From Marasmius tenuissimus (taxonomy: Eukaryota; Basidiomycota; Agaricomycetes; Agaricales; Marasmiaceae), in NCBI GenBank assembly GCA_029532415.1, contig JAQOTA010000041.1, positions 124,001-188,000 of the forward strand: a stretch of DNA of 64,000 nucleotides, written 5' to 3'. Position 1 is the stretch's first letter; each line of letters begins with the position of its first letter. A program made the translations under genes and the position numbers. This document shows positions 25,495 to 37,153 of this stretch, piece after piece. The notes below the pieces were generated by a model that searched no databases, was not told the DNA's origin, and saw only the letters and a program-made list of their open reading frames with translations.

Positions 25495-26373
25495 GACAAG
25501 AGGCTGGACATAACCTGAATCGAGAGTGCCCAAGTGGGTTCTTGTTTTTACCTGGGTTAAATGTCCCTCGTGAGTCCATAGTCCATAAGCCCCACGATAT
25601 TTCTCAACCCGCTGTAGTACACGAGCCCGTGCTGCGTCCCTCTGACGTCCGTAACCCCAAAAAATGTGCTCCAAATTCGGGCCTACGAATACTTACCAGG
25701 GCTTTGAGTGGAAGCATTGATTTGACAGTAGAAAGAGTCGGTTCCCACCTGATTATTGCTCCCCGGAGGACATCAAATACCTTCATCCTGCCCCAAATAA
25801 ACCAGTCGTAAGGAAGACCTGGTCCCCGTCATACTCTACTAGACTCTACTCCGATCGGAGAAGGCGATATTGTCGCCAAGAAGCAGTGTTGACGACCCTA
25901 GATACACAACACCCCTGGCGGAGACGGGATGGTTCAAGAGGGCCCGTGGCTGTTCTATGACGAGGTGTACAGTCGAGAGATCTTGCAATGGTGCGTCGGT
26001 ACGCCCTATCCATCTTTTGCTAGAAGGCTGTTTTGATCAGGTCAGTTTTCGCATCTGTTTCTTACGCGTAGGGAGCTGGTTAGTAGGACTCAAACCAGAA
26101 GTAGAAGTCGAACACACACCCAGTCTGAGCTATCCTGCAAACTATGTCTCTCAGCTCCTTGATTTGTAGCTTTACTTAGTCGAGATGGCAACCCCAAATG
26201 ATCGTGTCAGCCTCCTGATTACAACTTGAAATCGAGAGCCAAACGCTTATACCTTGACGGGAAACCTGACTCACAATGTTTATCAGAAGTCGGCGTGATA
26301 AAGAAAAAGTCGATCCACTCTGACAACGTCATCGCCTGTCTGGTGATGGCTATTGGCGAGGAAAAAAGTTTTT
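25495..26373. other. Intergenic region between transposon and tRNA-Ala
   Basis: No gene recognised; the frames are short and unrelated to known families. Confidence 0.35.
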
Positions 26374-26467
26374 TGGACATTGTGGAATTTGAACCCACGA
26401 CCTCACGCATTCTTTTTCCACAATCTGGACATGCGAAGCGTGCGCGCTACCCCTGTGCCAAGTGCCC
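26374..26467 (-). tRNA. tRNA-Ala (anticodon CGC) with an intron of about 22 nt
   Basis: On the minus strand the acceptor GGGCACT faces AATGTCC plus A, with one C-A mismatch. The anticodon stem CACGC/GCGTG encloses TT-CGC-A plus T once an intron of about 22 nt is removed. The T arm is GTGGG/TCCAC with loop TTCAAAT. The D stem GCAC/GCGC also has one mispair, and a T-run follows the 3' end. Overall fold and terminator support a tRNA. The two mispairs and the loop variant leave open that this copy is decaying. Confidence 0.75.
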
Positions 26468-26763
26468 TACGAGCCCAAGACAAGAATTATGCGAAAGGAT
26501 CAGTATATAGGAAGTGATTATGATTTCAAACACGAGCGCGTTCTTCAATAGGTCCTTGGATCCGTTGGTGTTTCAGACATATAAAAGTTAGTTCATAACT
26601 ATCATGGGCCAAGCCCAGGGTGCATCGCAACCCTCAACTCTGAAACACTCTAAATAAACAACTCTACCCGACGTCACTACTCAATCGGAGAGAAATTCAA
26701 GACTTTCTCCACTTCCATCAGTGATAGGTTTGTATTAGGATCCACCAAAGCCACATCGGCGCC

Positions 26764-26770
26764 TATATAA
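26764..26770 (+). promoter_or_regulatory. TATA box of the secreted-protein gene
   Basis: CCTATATAAATG, with TATATAA 63-69 bp upstream of the ATG at 26833, the same spacing as at the laccase and GH71 genes. Confidence 0.6.
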
Positions 26771-26832
26771 ATGATTCCCCGTATTTGCAGGTGCAACCCA
26801 CAAGTACCCGCGCTGAAAAACCCCCTGTGGTA

Positions 26833-27606
26833 ATGTTCAGAGCACTCTCAATCACAGTCCTAGCCTTTCTCCTCCCTTCCGTCTTGACGATTTCCCCGCC
26901 CTCATCAATAAACATCGTCCATCCCTCGTCTAGCCGTACCTCTGGGATAGGCAATGGCACTCTGTTACCCTTCGGCATATCCGACACTTTCAATGATGAT
27001 AACAACATATACTGGGGTCTCTGGCGGCTTGTCAACATCTCCGTAACGCTCCCAAACGGTACTATTTCACCCGTGCTCGGGGTTGGAACATTGGACCTGG
27101 AGAAATCGGATAAACAATGCCGAATCTTTCCCGGGTCTAAGTACGTTGGCAGGCTTCGTGCAGATCAGAATGGCAGGTATGTCGCGACTTTTTGCTCGGG
27201 GTATTTTTGGCTGTTGACATCGGGTTTCCCTGTGTTTAGCTACACCGCTCACTGGGCTGTAACCTATGGAATTACCCCTGACTCGTCACAGATTGTCTCA
27301 GGTGAATCTTGCGGACCTGGGCCACTCTCCCATCAAAACTTCACAATCGAGCATAGGTTCGACGTCGTTCTGAATGGAAACGACGAGTCTAAGGAAGTTC
27401 CAGAAGAAACTGCTACACGGGAGCTGGGAGCTCAACCGACAGGGTCCGTTGTGGCGAATCCCACTAGGGGAGGTCAGCCCACAGAGGGTCCCAGTGGGCC
27501 TGGCTCAGGCAGTGGTGGCAACGGAGGGGCTAGCACATATGGTACTACTGGAGTCACGACCATTATGCTGAGTGCTCTCGTAGGGGTGCTGATAACCATG
27601 CTATGA
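26833..27606 (+). CDS. Secreted, probably GPI-anchored protein of unknown function
   Basis: Single-exon frame. The ATG at 26833 is preferred over upstream in-frame codons because it starts a signal peptide (MFRALSITVLAFLLPSVLT) and lies downstream of a TATA box. The mature part is about 170 residues with N-glycosylation sequons (GNGT, NIS, NGT, NFT) and two clustered cysteines (FCSGYF, ESCGPG). A Gly/Ser/Pro-rich linker (GPSGPGSGSGG) and a C-terminal hydrophobic segment (TTIMLSALVGVLITML) ending the protein follow, the layout of a GPI-anchored wall or surface protein. I do not recognise a domain. Confidence 0.8.
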   Translation: MFRALSITVLAFLLPSVLTISPPSSINIVHPSSSRTSGIGNGTLLPFGISDTFNDDNNIYWGLWRLVNISVTLPNGTISPVLGVGTLDLEKSDKQCRIFPGSKYVGRLRADQNGRYVATFCSGYFWLLTSGFPVFSYTAHWAVTYGITPDSSQIVSGESCGPGPLSHQNFTIEHRFDVVLNGNDESKEVPEETATRELGAQPTGSVVANPTRGGQPTEGPSGPGSGSGGNGGASTYGTTGVTTIMLSALVGVLITML

Positions 27607-28781
27607 GAGCTTAGAGAAGTTTGTTTACAGCGTGTAGCCTTGTTTCGAGGGAGCAAGTGTACAATACTCACAATAACAGTTATGTATATGGATAATCATT
27701 CTGAATCTCTTATAATAAAAGAGCCTGCTCTCTGCCATTACATTAGTAAACTACAAGTTGAAGCTACGGTGAAGCCAGCGCCCAGGATAATCACGACACG
27801 GTCCGGCGCGAAATGACCAGCCCTTACAGTGCAGTGAGCACCATAACTGTACAGGTTGAGCAGTGACCCCCAACCCGGGAAAAATCAAAACAAGTAGGAC
27901 CCCAGTCCCCTGCCACCCGTCACGTCACGAAAGGTGAGGGGGATACCCACTCTGGCGGTATACCCGAACCACAGGGCAGGGATAGTCCCGGGATACCCAG
28001 TGGTGAGGCGGGGGAAAGGCGGGGGATGCCCAGGCTACACCTCGCAACAGCTGGGTATACCCAATTCGGGGTATAAGTGGCTAAAGGAACCCCTCTTAGG
28101 GCAATCTTTCTCACTGGAGAGTTAGACCCAAGAGGGGGTTGGGGCATATGCCTGAGGTGGAAAGAAAACAGGTCTGTAGGAGATGGAACATAGATCTGGA
28201 CAAACACATTTGATTGAACGGCCTTTGAAATTCAAGCTCAGACCAGTGATCTTGAGATAGATGATCACTCGAAAACCCCTCCCATGATATGTGGCTAACT
28301 TGCAATGAGTATCACTCCTCTAAAGACTGTGGGGTACGACCAGTAGTTCACTCCACTCGTTGGTCTTCTATTCGGCCGATGAACCACATCTATGGATTGG
28401 ATTGATTGATGTAGATGGATACTCTTGATATCGACCTTGTGTTAAGTAACTGGCTCAGGTGAACCTTCCGACGGTCTCTCAAGCCTTCCTACCCTGTGAT
28501 GTTGGGACTTTCATTATCCCGGCTTGCCGACCAAGGTTTGGTATCCTCTATATCTTTGTTTCGAGCCTTTTTCAACCCATTGCGGCACCAGTATATATAG
28601 AGGCCTCATCGCCTGATGGAGATCCCTTGACTGTGATTATTTGTATACGCATCTTCATCAACCGATGAGATACGGCATCCAGTTTGAAACGTCTTCCCCG
28701 GCCTTGATAAGAGCCTTTGTGATGGCCCATTTCGACTTTTACATCTCCTCTCCCCAAATCGCACGCTTGGGGGTAAATCCC
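27607..28781. other. Intergenic region with clustered GATACCC/TATACCC motifs
   Basis: No gene recognised. Between about 27940 and 28075 the motif GGGATACCC / GTATACCC and its reverse complement recur at least six times around GC-rich spacers (GGGATACCCAGTGG, GGTATACCCGAAC, GGGTATACCC). It could be a degenerate repeat or a cluster of binding sites. Confidence 0.4.
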
Positions 28782-30170
28782 ATGAATAACCAGTACTGGA
28801 TTGACTCGATCATCGCGGTCGCGGTGAGCTGCTCAATTCCAATTTCCGGCTAACGCTCTTGACCGACTATCCATGACAGATTCTGTGCTTTCTCTATGGT
28901 AACATACACGTTACAGCGAGCTCTGGGGCATAAGCTGAATCATCGTCGGACAGGCCTTTATTTTATTCTATACGGAACATGCATGTTCATCCTCATGAAA
29001 AGGAAGACTCCTCATTATCTCCAATATGCCACCGCCGCGACAGCTTCATTCTTGCTCTCGACAGTTGGGATTTGTATTAGTGTTGCTCTAATAGTTCTCG
29101 GGGGGATCGGCCGAGGAGAGCTTGTGGCTGAAGACACTGACAGTCACAAAGTCGAACTCGAATCCCTCAGGAAGGTGCTATCTTCATCGAATTAGCACAG
29201 CTATATTGACCTATCTCCTTGCAACAGACGAATCTATTGGTATAATTTCCTTGCCTCAAAGTAAGTGCGCTGATCACTTGATGAAGAACACGCCATGATC
29301 GGTGATATGTGCAGTTTTATTGCAGAGGTTGTCCTGGTGCGTTGATACACTAGACTCTAGTATTATTGCCTCCTCCTAAATTCCTTGCGAGTTAGTCGTC
29401 TCGGTGCTTCTTCATTTGGAATCGACGATGGGCGATTGTTATACCTACCGCTTTGATGTTTCTGGCGGCAAATGGTGAATCTCACATACTTTATGTGTCG
29501 CCAACTATTCATCAACTTGTAGTGTTTGGCAGTATTTACGGAGTCCGACCGTTCCCCGAGAACGAGCCGCTCTTAGTGTTCCTTGGACTCGATTTTATGG
29601 TTCATTTCCTTCTGACCTTGTTCATCGGTGCGTCCTTTACCGTCCTCGAGTATTTTTCGCCGCGATTTATACCCGACAACTCAGCAATCAAGATTGTCTC
29701 TGTCATGAGACAGGCAAACAAGATACTAGGGAGAAAATCACGGAAGATGTATTCCTCTGTACTCGTGATCGTGTAGGCCAACATTCATTTCTCCACCAAT
29801 CTCTGACAAACAATGATTTAGTATCGAGTCCGGACTGTTGTACCCGCTCTCCCTCGTACTCGTCATGTCTACTCCCTCTGACCTTGGGATGATTTACGTG
29901 TTGATTCACGTCGTTGTAAGCACAGTGCTCGCCTTATCAAATTCGATTCTCTCGTTGATGAAACGTTAGGGTATCGCTCCGACGTTGGTGGTGGTACGAG
30001 TAGGCCTCGGTAATGCGTTCCAGGATGTTGCGAGTTGCGTGGCGACAGTGCAGCAAAGAGAGGAATCCGGGCGCGGCGGAACAGGTACAAATGGCTCTCA
30101 TTCTAGAGCCCTCGACATACGCAGGCGATCCGAAGTTGTGCTCGAGTTCGATGACCGTCCAAATATGTAA
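28782..30170 (+). CDS. Multi-pass membrane protein, paralog B of a divergent pair
   Basis: Function unknown. Starts MNNQYWIDSIIAVA at 28782. Spliced exons give ILCFLYGLYFILYGTCMFIL, FLLSTVGICISVALIVL, FFIWNRRWAIVIPTALMF, VFGSIYGVRPFPENEPLLVF, VMRQANKILGRKSRKMYSSV, ESGLLYPLSLVLVM and APTLVVVRVGLGNAFQDV, then a hydrophilic tail (SRALDIRRRSEVVLEFDD). Each block aligns in order with the minus-strand gene at 22457-23834, with introns at the same places. The tail is longer here than in paralog A. About seven hydrophobic segments; no stops inside the model. Confidence 0.75.
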
Positions 30171-32240
30171 ATGAGCACAAGCTGATCCAAACGAGACACG
30201 CTCTCCCTCCAAATGTTCTTCTTGTGCCAGTTCGGATAATCGTGAATGTGCCTCGACCTCTTCGTTTGAGCCTAAAAGTAGTTCGATTGAGTGCGCGTTG
30301 GCAGTGTAGTATCTGCGTCCAAAAATGACTACACTGTGCCCGTCAGGCTGTGTAGGCGATGAAGGAACATCTCAAGCTCCGAGCTCGGTTTCGACATTGT
30401 CTCTGGATCTTTTGTGCGTGTCTTTCCGTTTCCAACTATCCCGAAAAGATTCTGATTCTTCGCGCAGCCAGTGAGAGACAAGGATTCTGCCGAAAATTTC
30501 TGGACGTGGATGATTGAAGGGATTTGGAGACGGATTGCTTCCACCAGATATCACAATTAGTACGAATTCATACACAGATCAAAGGAAAGACCAGCGCACC
30601 TTTGCTCCCGAGATATCTGGTCTCCTAATCCTTCAATTCAAGTCATAGCTATTAACGTGTACTCCAAAAATTCTAACCTCGCCCCCATACTTGGTATCGA
30701 CATTCGCATGAAGCTGACAGTGGCCATTCATTGTCACAAACACGACGGAGGATGGGTTTTTGAGACCTCTTCATAGGGCTGAATTGTCAATTTGAGTATG
30801 TAGAGGACTCGTTATCCACGAGCTGGGATTTCCTGGATTTCCAAGTCGTGAGACCGCTTTTCGTGCAAGAAGAAATAGTAAAGTGGGCATACCGTGGATC
30901 GAAAGACAGGCAAAAATTGAATTCGATAGAAAGGAGAAAGAGGCTTTTAATAAGAGAATAAAAGTGTGAGCTCGTCATGGTCCAGGTCCAGGGGATAGAT
31001 GCCATGTCACGGCGCAATCCGGTGTCTAGCAACGCTAATTGGGCACTACAATGCGGTGCGCATCTCTTTTGCTAACTACCACCACCTGCCCCGGTCCACC
31101 GTATGTTTCTCAGACCCGCTGCAAGAACGAAAAATCTCGGCTCGACCATCCAATCGTGAGGTGTTATGCTTATGTTCATCTTTACTCATCTTGTAGTACG
31201 AAGCGCAATCAAGGTTGAGCGACTGGTGGTATCAAATTCTTGACATTCCTTCTGCCTTTTCGACCATCCTCGTAGCATCCAGTATATGAAGAGGATTCAT
31301 TCGATCCACTAGAAGCGTTTTGAGCTCATGTTCGGCTCAAGGGCGAGTTTTTTCGACTCCTCGGTTGTGGTTTGATCCTCATAAGACACAAACCAACTTT
31401 GATGAACTCGTTTATGCAAATTAGTAGTCTCCCCTGGGCAGACTCTATATCAGCTCGAGCCCTTTTCGGATTCTTCGTCTAAAGATCAAAATCTACAAAT
31501 GGTGGGATTATCATGAGGCTAGCTAGGGTAAACTGGGTCAAAGGTCCGTCTCTATCACTTTGAGCGACCAGAAATCATTTTCTGAGACACTACGTTGTGT
31601 GCGGAATCTTGCTATCCGTATTCATGCACAAGAAACCATATTCGGTACGCACGACTCAACTACTGGTCTCTATCGACGTTCAATCTTGCTTCCCCAGTCG
31701 GAGTCAGAGTTATGCGACACTTGGGAACATCATTCATGCTAATATATCACGGTAACCATCCAGATCGCTCACGCTGCATTTAACCATAGGACGGTATTAG
31801 CAAAGTTGTGAAAGTCGTCTGTAAGCAAGAAAAACTCGTATCGGAGGTAACGTCACCTCGAATAGGGTTGCGACTATTTCGTGTGGGTTCGTCGCCGTTC
31901 GACAAGGATGTCTGCTCACGCATCATTTGTCTTTGAGTTGGTCCTAGTGCAGGTGGTCACAATAGAATTACGGCGAGGTCTTTTCCGAGAAGGATATGGA
32001 CAAAGCGAACCAATCATCTGATACCACCCTCGTCGAGGCGTACGTCTGACGTTTCTCGAATCCCATCCCATCCTCCAGTTACTAGATCGCCCCGATGGCT
32101 ACAGGAAATGTTCGGCGAGGTAGGATCCCCGGGCAGGGATGCAGTCTCGCTTTAGTCCACTGCGGTATTACTCGCGTAGGATCTGGAAGTACGCACGACG
32201 TCGTGTCAATCAAGTCTGATTCTTGATGCCATCCAGCAAC
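30171..32240. other. 2-kb intergenic region
   Basis: No gene recognised. A minus-strand frame at 30329-30544 (ESLSLTGCAKNQNLFGI) might be a gene remnant but has no supporting neighbours. The rest has only short frames. Confidence 0.35.
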
Positions 32241-33809
32241 TCAAGCGGTCGCCGACACTGTCCCATTGTGCTCGCTGGCGAATTCTGGAAAGCAATCGAC
32301 CAATACCTTCTGTGTTCGATGCCCGAAAACTTTGATCGCCACATCATCGTTCTGCTGAGCCTCTATGAGCCCTGCCAGTGCTTTCTCTTCCTGCACGGCG
32401 TCTTCTGGCATCTCGAGAAACACAGATTCCAAGCCCGCCACTCCTTCTCGATCTGTGATACGAGAAAGAATGACGGCCTCCATTGTACGTAGCTCTTCAC
32501 TCCTGCACCATCCTCCGCTCAGCTCCAGCTTCAGGCTTCGAAGGGCCGGGAGGAAAGAGTTCGGATGAGGATCGTAGTCAATTCCCGTCCAAAGAAAGTC
32601 ATTGAAGAAGACACCCTGAATCAACCTGGACCGAGGATTACTTTCCGGGATTTCTGCTCCGCGAAAGCTGAAGTGTCGTAAAGACGTTAACAATCTCAGG
32701 AGATGAGTGAGCGAGCGATCCGTTGTACGAACCCCGTCGAGCCTAAGAGATGTCAATGTTTCGGTACATCTGGATCGCTCTGATACAAACGAAATGATGG
32801 TGTTGAAGAAGTCATCTGTCAGGGCCGCGAAATGTTCGGCACTTTCGAGTTCATGTGCCCTGTACTGCGTCGAGGAGCTGATAAGGGCAAAAGATATCAG
32901 ACATGGGCAGTGTAGCAAACCCACGGCCTTCCGCATTGCTTCATACCCCCAGTCGCTGATGTGAATGGAGAAGGTGAGGAGGGTGAGATTGGGAAACGTT
33001 ATCACATCTCGTGCCGGATACCAGAATGACTCTCCCGGTGCCGATTCGAAACCTCCACCAATCAGTCGGACGTTTAGGGACCTGATTTGCGAGCATGAAG
33101 ACAGGATGTGTGGAAGATCGGATAGAACCGACACCTGGAACGATAGGTTCTGGAGTTGGGAATACGGGAAAGTCCATTCGCGGGTGAACGCGGTAGCAGG
33201 GGCAAAGAACCGTACTGAGAACGCTTTAAGGTGGGGGAATGTCGTATGGCGCACCAGGTCGGCGAGGAGCTGAATCTCGATGCCTCCGGCTCTGAGTACG
33301 CCAAACGACAAGGACTCGAGGATTGTTTCCGAGCTGATTGTCGACCCGGATGATTGGACAAGCCCCATTTCCTGCAGGGCGTCGACTGGTAGACTATCTA
33401 TCTCGAGGCGGCGTATTCGGGAAGAATAATCAGAAAGGAGAGCGTAGAGAGCGGAGAGCTCTCGCTTCGCTACCCCCTCTTGAAATTGGAGTACACCCAA
33501 TCGAAGCCTTATCGGTGATTGACCCGAGCGCGTCAAGTGTAATAGCAGGAAGTCTCGGCAAGTGCTCATGAAGTCGAATGTTCGAGAGTCTGGATATATC
33601 GCCAATTCGGCCCACAACTCGGGGGTGTCGATGGCTATGGACCTTCAGCGTGAGCACACATGAGAAGGAACCATGGTCTGAGATGAAAACGCGAGTTTGA
33701 GGGATCTCCCTACTATGGTCGCGCCGCTGGGGTTGAGCGTCGAGGCAAATACTTGGATGAAAATTTCGGTTGGAAGTTGTCGGATCGGGTGACATTTCAA
33801 GTTTGGCAT
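32241..33809 (-). pseudogene. F-box/LRR protein with one in-frame TGA
   Basis: A single uninterrupted reading frame of 523 codons runs from ATG 33809 to the stop at 32241 except for one TGA at 33645-33647. The N-terminus MPNLKCHPIRQLPTEIFIQV is a typical fungal F-box start. The stop falls in the block VCSR*RSIAIDTPELWAEL, where relatives have Trp, so a TGG to TGA change is the simplest explanation. No intron with acceptable sites removes it in frame. The remainder is leucine-rich repeat-like with no further lesion, and a TATA box is present upstream, so inactivation is recent or it is a sequencing error. Would be an SCF adaptor (family knowledge). Confidence 0.75.
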
Positions 33810-33916
33810 GTCTGGAAGATCACGTCACCTTACATCGGCCGTGGAACCTCGTAATAGTGAGATACGCACCCACGGGGCAGATCCTCAAAGACGTGGGACC
33901 CGAAACTCTTACCCTC

Positions 33917-33924
33917 TTTATATA
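33917..33924 (-). promoter_or_regulatory. TATA box of the F-box gene
   Basis: The minus strand reads GGTATATAAAGAG, about 110 bp upstream of the ATG at 33809. Confidence 0.5.
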
Positions 33925-34203
33925 CCTTCGTGCCAGGCACAATCTTGAGGTTCTTATCAGTTCAATCATTCGATGTGGACTCATTGACCGCCAGAAGAAG
34001 TGGATATTATACTATGATACACCAGGAGTTTAGTTGGCTGGAGTCCACGAACCACTGGCAATATACGATAACTCTCTCTGCGAACTCTTGACTGAGACTG
34101 AAGATACAGTCCGGTAAACAAAGGTTTGGTGAGTCAGTGTCATGACCACGAGAAAGCCGACCGTCCTTAAGCCCAAACATGTGCTCTGATCCGATTTCTC
34201 CTT

Positions 34204-35931
34204 CTAGTGCAAACAACCTACTCGCTGCTCTCTGTTTTCCTCCGTTGGTGCCTCTGGCTCATTCCTCGTGCGTGCCACTGCATAATTTGCAAACGTCATC
34301 TCGATATACGCCGAGCGTTCGGATCCGAAGCCCGGATGGTCATCTGTGCTCCCACTATGGATGCTGTCTTCTGAGGCTGCTTTGCGAATGTGAAGAATTG
34401 CGTGGCTAGCGAGAATTGAGTGGAGAATCCGTTCAAATCTATAGGAGAGGGTAAGCTAAACCGGCCAGAAGAGACGTTCGATTGTCTGGGAGCGTACGGG
34501 GAGATTATGTGAGTATAAGAGAGCTAGTTAACGGGTTAGTCGTTCGTACTTGTTTCGTTTCCCATACGAAGGACGAGGCGCAAACTCACTGGTAAAGTTA
34601 CTATGATCACGACGTTGATAAGTGATACCACTATCATATTCGTGTTCGTGAGTTGGCACGTATCTTTTGACGTCAGTACGCGCTCACAGAATATCAAGCC
34701 GTAATACACAGCACCTAATTCAAACGAAACGTTGATCATAGATGGTCATAGAGGACGGACGTTGGTTAGATGAACTCACCATCTCGATAAATGACCTTTA
34801 TGAGGTGAGAATGCCCCCCGGATCGAACTAAAACTTAGTTTTGAACTTGCTGGATGTGTGTAAGAGTTTCAAGGTTCATACAAGCTTTGAATCCGGGTAC
34901 GGCCATCAGGACAAAACTGACTAGAGACGAGATTGACTCGGACCTCGGGGACATTTATATATGAAATAACGTACCAGTGTCATATACCATGAGTAAGGCC
35001 CAGCAAACGACAATATCCTTGTTCGATATCAGGTAGAAGCATTCTCCGAACCCAGCAATACCAGGAATCGGAGTCGGGTCCGGAACTAGAAAGTAATCAG
35101 AGGTGATCCAAACGGATAGAATTTATGGGAAAGGTAAGTACTGACATTGAACGCCTTTGACGAACATGTTGTAGAAAAACAGTGCTGGCACGACGCACCC
35201 CACAATCATAACGAGTAGAATCGCTGTGATCATGCGGCCGCGATGCCAAACGGCCCATATCCGAAGGCTTAGGACGACTATTAAGCAGTGATGAGAACGG
35301 GGAAATCTGTGAGTTGGGTGAGTCTGACGTTCGGACATTGCGATTCCAGCCAAAGCCGTCCCTAAAGTTGTTAAATGAGCTGGAATGGAGCCAGCAGATG
35401 GTAAGGAAAGAGGATATGCTGACAAGCACTGAAATTATAGGTCAGAGCACACTGGCTCGCGTTCGTCGGTCCTAACATGACTGCGAGATGTCAAGCTAAT
35501 GCTGAGTACCTATCGGTCACTGATTTAGACAACCAAACTCACAGTAAAGATCCAGAACCACCCTATCGAAAAGGGGTAGATATCGTTGAACAAGGTAAAG
35601 CAAATTGAACCCTGCCCCCGTCAGTCGGACTGAGCTCTTCCTAGGGTTCATTGATGCCCAGATATATCTGAGCTCAAGTTCTAGATTGAGGAAAGCGTCG
35701 TAAAGCCATAGGACCCCACCAGCCGCTAGTATCAGAACGGTAAGACCTTACGATGCTGGAACGGAGATGCTTAAATCACGTACCATTGAAGTACTGTTGT
35801 AGAGTACAGAGTGAATGAGAGCCGGGAAAACGGAAGGAGAACAAATAACTCACTCGCACAAGCATCTCGTGTTCAAAAGTCATCGCCAAATCGACCTCAG
35901 GAGGGATTCGAGCTGCCGGCACCACAGACAT
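34204..35931 (-). CDS. Multi-pass membrane protein, DUF6533-like
   Basis: Function unknown; an expanded mushroom family (name from memory). The ATG at 35931 starts MSVVPAARIPPEVDLAM. After two short exons comes the family N-terminal block YFNAAGGVLWLYDAFLNL, ELELRYIWASMNPRKSS, LLYLVQRYLPLFDRVV. Further exons give LGPTNASQCALTYNFSACQ, VVLSLRIWAVWHRGRMITA, PDPTPIPGIAGFGECF and NMIVVSLINVVIIVTLPVSL. The last exon FERILHSILASHAILHIRKA with an acidic/polar tail ends at 34204-34206. Seven or so hydrophobic segments. Eight or more introns of about 50-90 bp, and no lesion seen. A second gene of this family begins beyond the right edge of the window (63638 onward). Confidence 0.8.
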
Positions 35932-36008
35932 TGGTTTTGCTCCCGAAGTAGAAGTCAATAGCCTGGCCCCAAGGCTGAGAAGGGACGATCAAATTTCTTC
36001 TCTGAGAC

Positions 36009-36016
36009 TATATAAA
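36009..36016 (+). promoter_or_regulatory. TATA-like element
   Basis: CTATATAAATG reads as TATA box in the + direction, about 65-73 bp before the ATG of the small frame at 36082. It could also serve the minus-strand gene starting at 35931 (TTATATAG). Confidence 0.35.
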
Positions 36017-36081
36017 TGAATTGAGATTCCTCCGAAGTATCAAAAAGGTCCTTTCACAGCTCTTAGCTACGTCACGCGAAC

Positions 36082-36315
36082 ATGGTATTTCTGATGGAAA
36101 TTATCGGTATTGATCAGGGTCGGCCACCGGCCACTCGTATCGGAGTTGAAAAGCGACCGCGCGAGCCAGCAGCACATGACAGTCCAGATACAGCCGAGTC
36201 TCAGTCCGAGCGCCTTCGAATTTCTGAGGTGAGGGCTCGGTTAGAGTGTAGTCCCACTGCCAGAAGGGATTCATCAAGAGGGCGTTTCATATTGAAGTCC
36301 TATCATGTGGACTAA
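36082..36315 (+). CDS. Small hypothetical frame (77 codons)
   Basis: Frame starts at the first ATG after the TATA-like element at 36009 and encodes a charged, Arg/Glu/Ser-rich peptide (RPPATRIGVEKRPREPAAHD) without signal peptide or known domain. The only support is promoter-like spacing and amphipathic composition; it may be a chance frame. Confidence 0.25.
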   Translation: MVFLMEIIGIDQGRPPATRIGVEKRPREPAAHDSPDTAESQSERLRISEVRARLECSPTARRDSSRGRFILKSYHVD

Positions 36316-36376
36316 CAGAGTTTCCAGACGGATTGTGGATAAAAGGAGAGTGCTAGTAGAAAAAGTAAAATAGGCA

Positions 36377-36462
36377 GGGCCTGACCGGGAATTGAACCCG
36401 GGACCTCCTCGATATGAAGCTTAGCACCCTAACAAGGAATCATACTACTAGACCATCAGGCC
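36377..36462 (-). tRNA. tRNA-Pro (anticodon AGG) with a 14-nt intron
   Basis: The minus strand acceptor GGCCTGA pairs fully with TCAGGCC plus C. The D arm has TGGTCTAGTAGTA. The anticodon stem CCTTG/CGAGG encloses TT-AGG-G plus T after removal of a 14-nt intron. The T arm is CCGGG/CCCGG with loop TTCAATT. All stems paired. Confidence 0.93.
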
Positions 36463-37153
36463 GTTATGACATTATGCATTTGGAACGCTATGATTAGCAT
36501 GGCGGTTAATTGAACTGAGGAACGACGAGAGAGAAAATGACAGTAATGCCAAGTCGGGAGTTCGGTAAATTGAATGTATCAGCAGCGTACTCCTGCCCTC
36601 GGGGCATGGTTAACCTTGACGTAAGCCGCGGTTACCCCCCGGTTACCCGGTCGATAACTCTACCCGGGCGACCCCATGCCCACGACGTCATGGGCGCTTG
36701 AGGGCGCTTGCACGGTAGTTCGCGCGGATCTCGAGGTTAATGTCTCGGTAAAGCGTCGATCCTTGTCCCCAGGATGTCTCAGAGGCCCCGACTCGGATGT
36801 AAATAGAGTAAAACTTTGAATACGAGTCAATTGTACGGCTCAGATAACCTTGTTGACCCATCTTCCGCCGGAAATACCCCAAATAGCCTGTCGGGGCTCC
36901 CTGAGGCTTCCCAATCCCGTCGAGCGAGCCCAAAATGCTTCGGGGATCCTCGAGATGGGTCTTGCGTCGTCTAATCACACACGCCAACACTCTGGGGCTC
37001 TAGAAATCCCGGTCAGCCACCCCCTCCTCGTCTGGACGCTCCCAATCCGCTCGATTGGCTGTGTTTGCGGACCCAAATGACCATTGGGACAATCAACCAG
37101 CCACCTGTTTTGTCAATTGCTCAACGTCTAAGTAGGCAATACATACCGGTCAA
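36463..37153. other. Intergenic region
   Basis: No gene recognised. A GGGCATGG / CCATGCCC inverted pair (about 36601 and 36673) brackets a GC-rich GGTTACC-containing stretch. A 100-codon minus frame (36688-36990) has no family signature. Confidence 0.35.

Noticed and set aside
30329..30544. Possible C2-domain fragment
   Set aside because: Only a weak resemblance over a few residues; no splice-joined continuation found.
33645..33647. TGA as a selenocysteine or programmed read-through codon
   Set aside because: No fungal selenocysteine machinery is expected and the conserved residue here is Trp; a simple nonsense change or sequence error is more likely.
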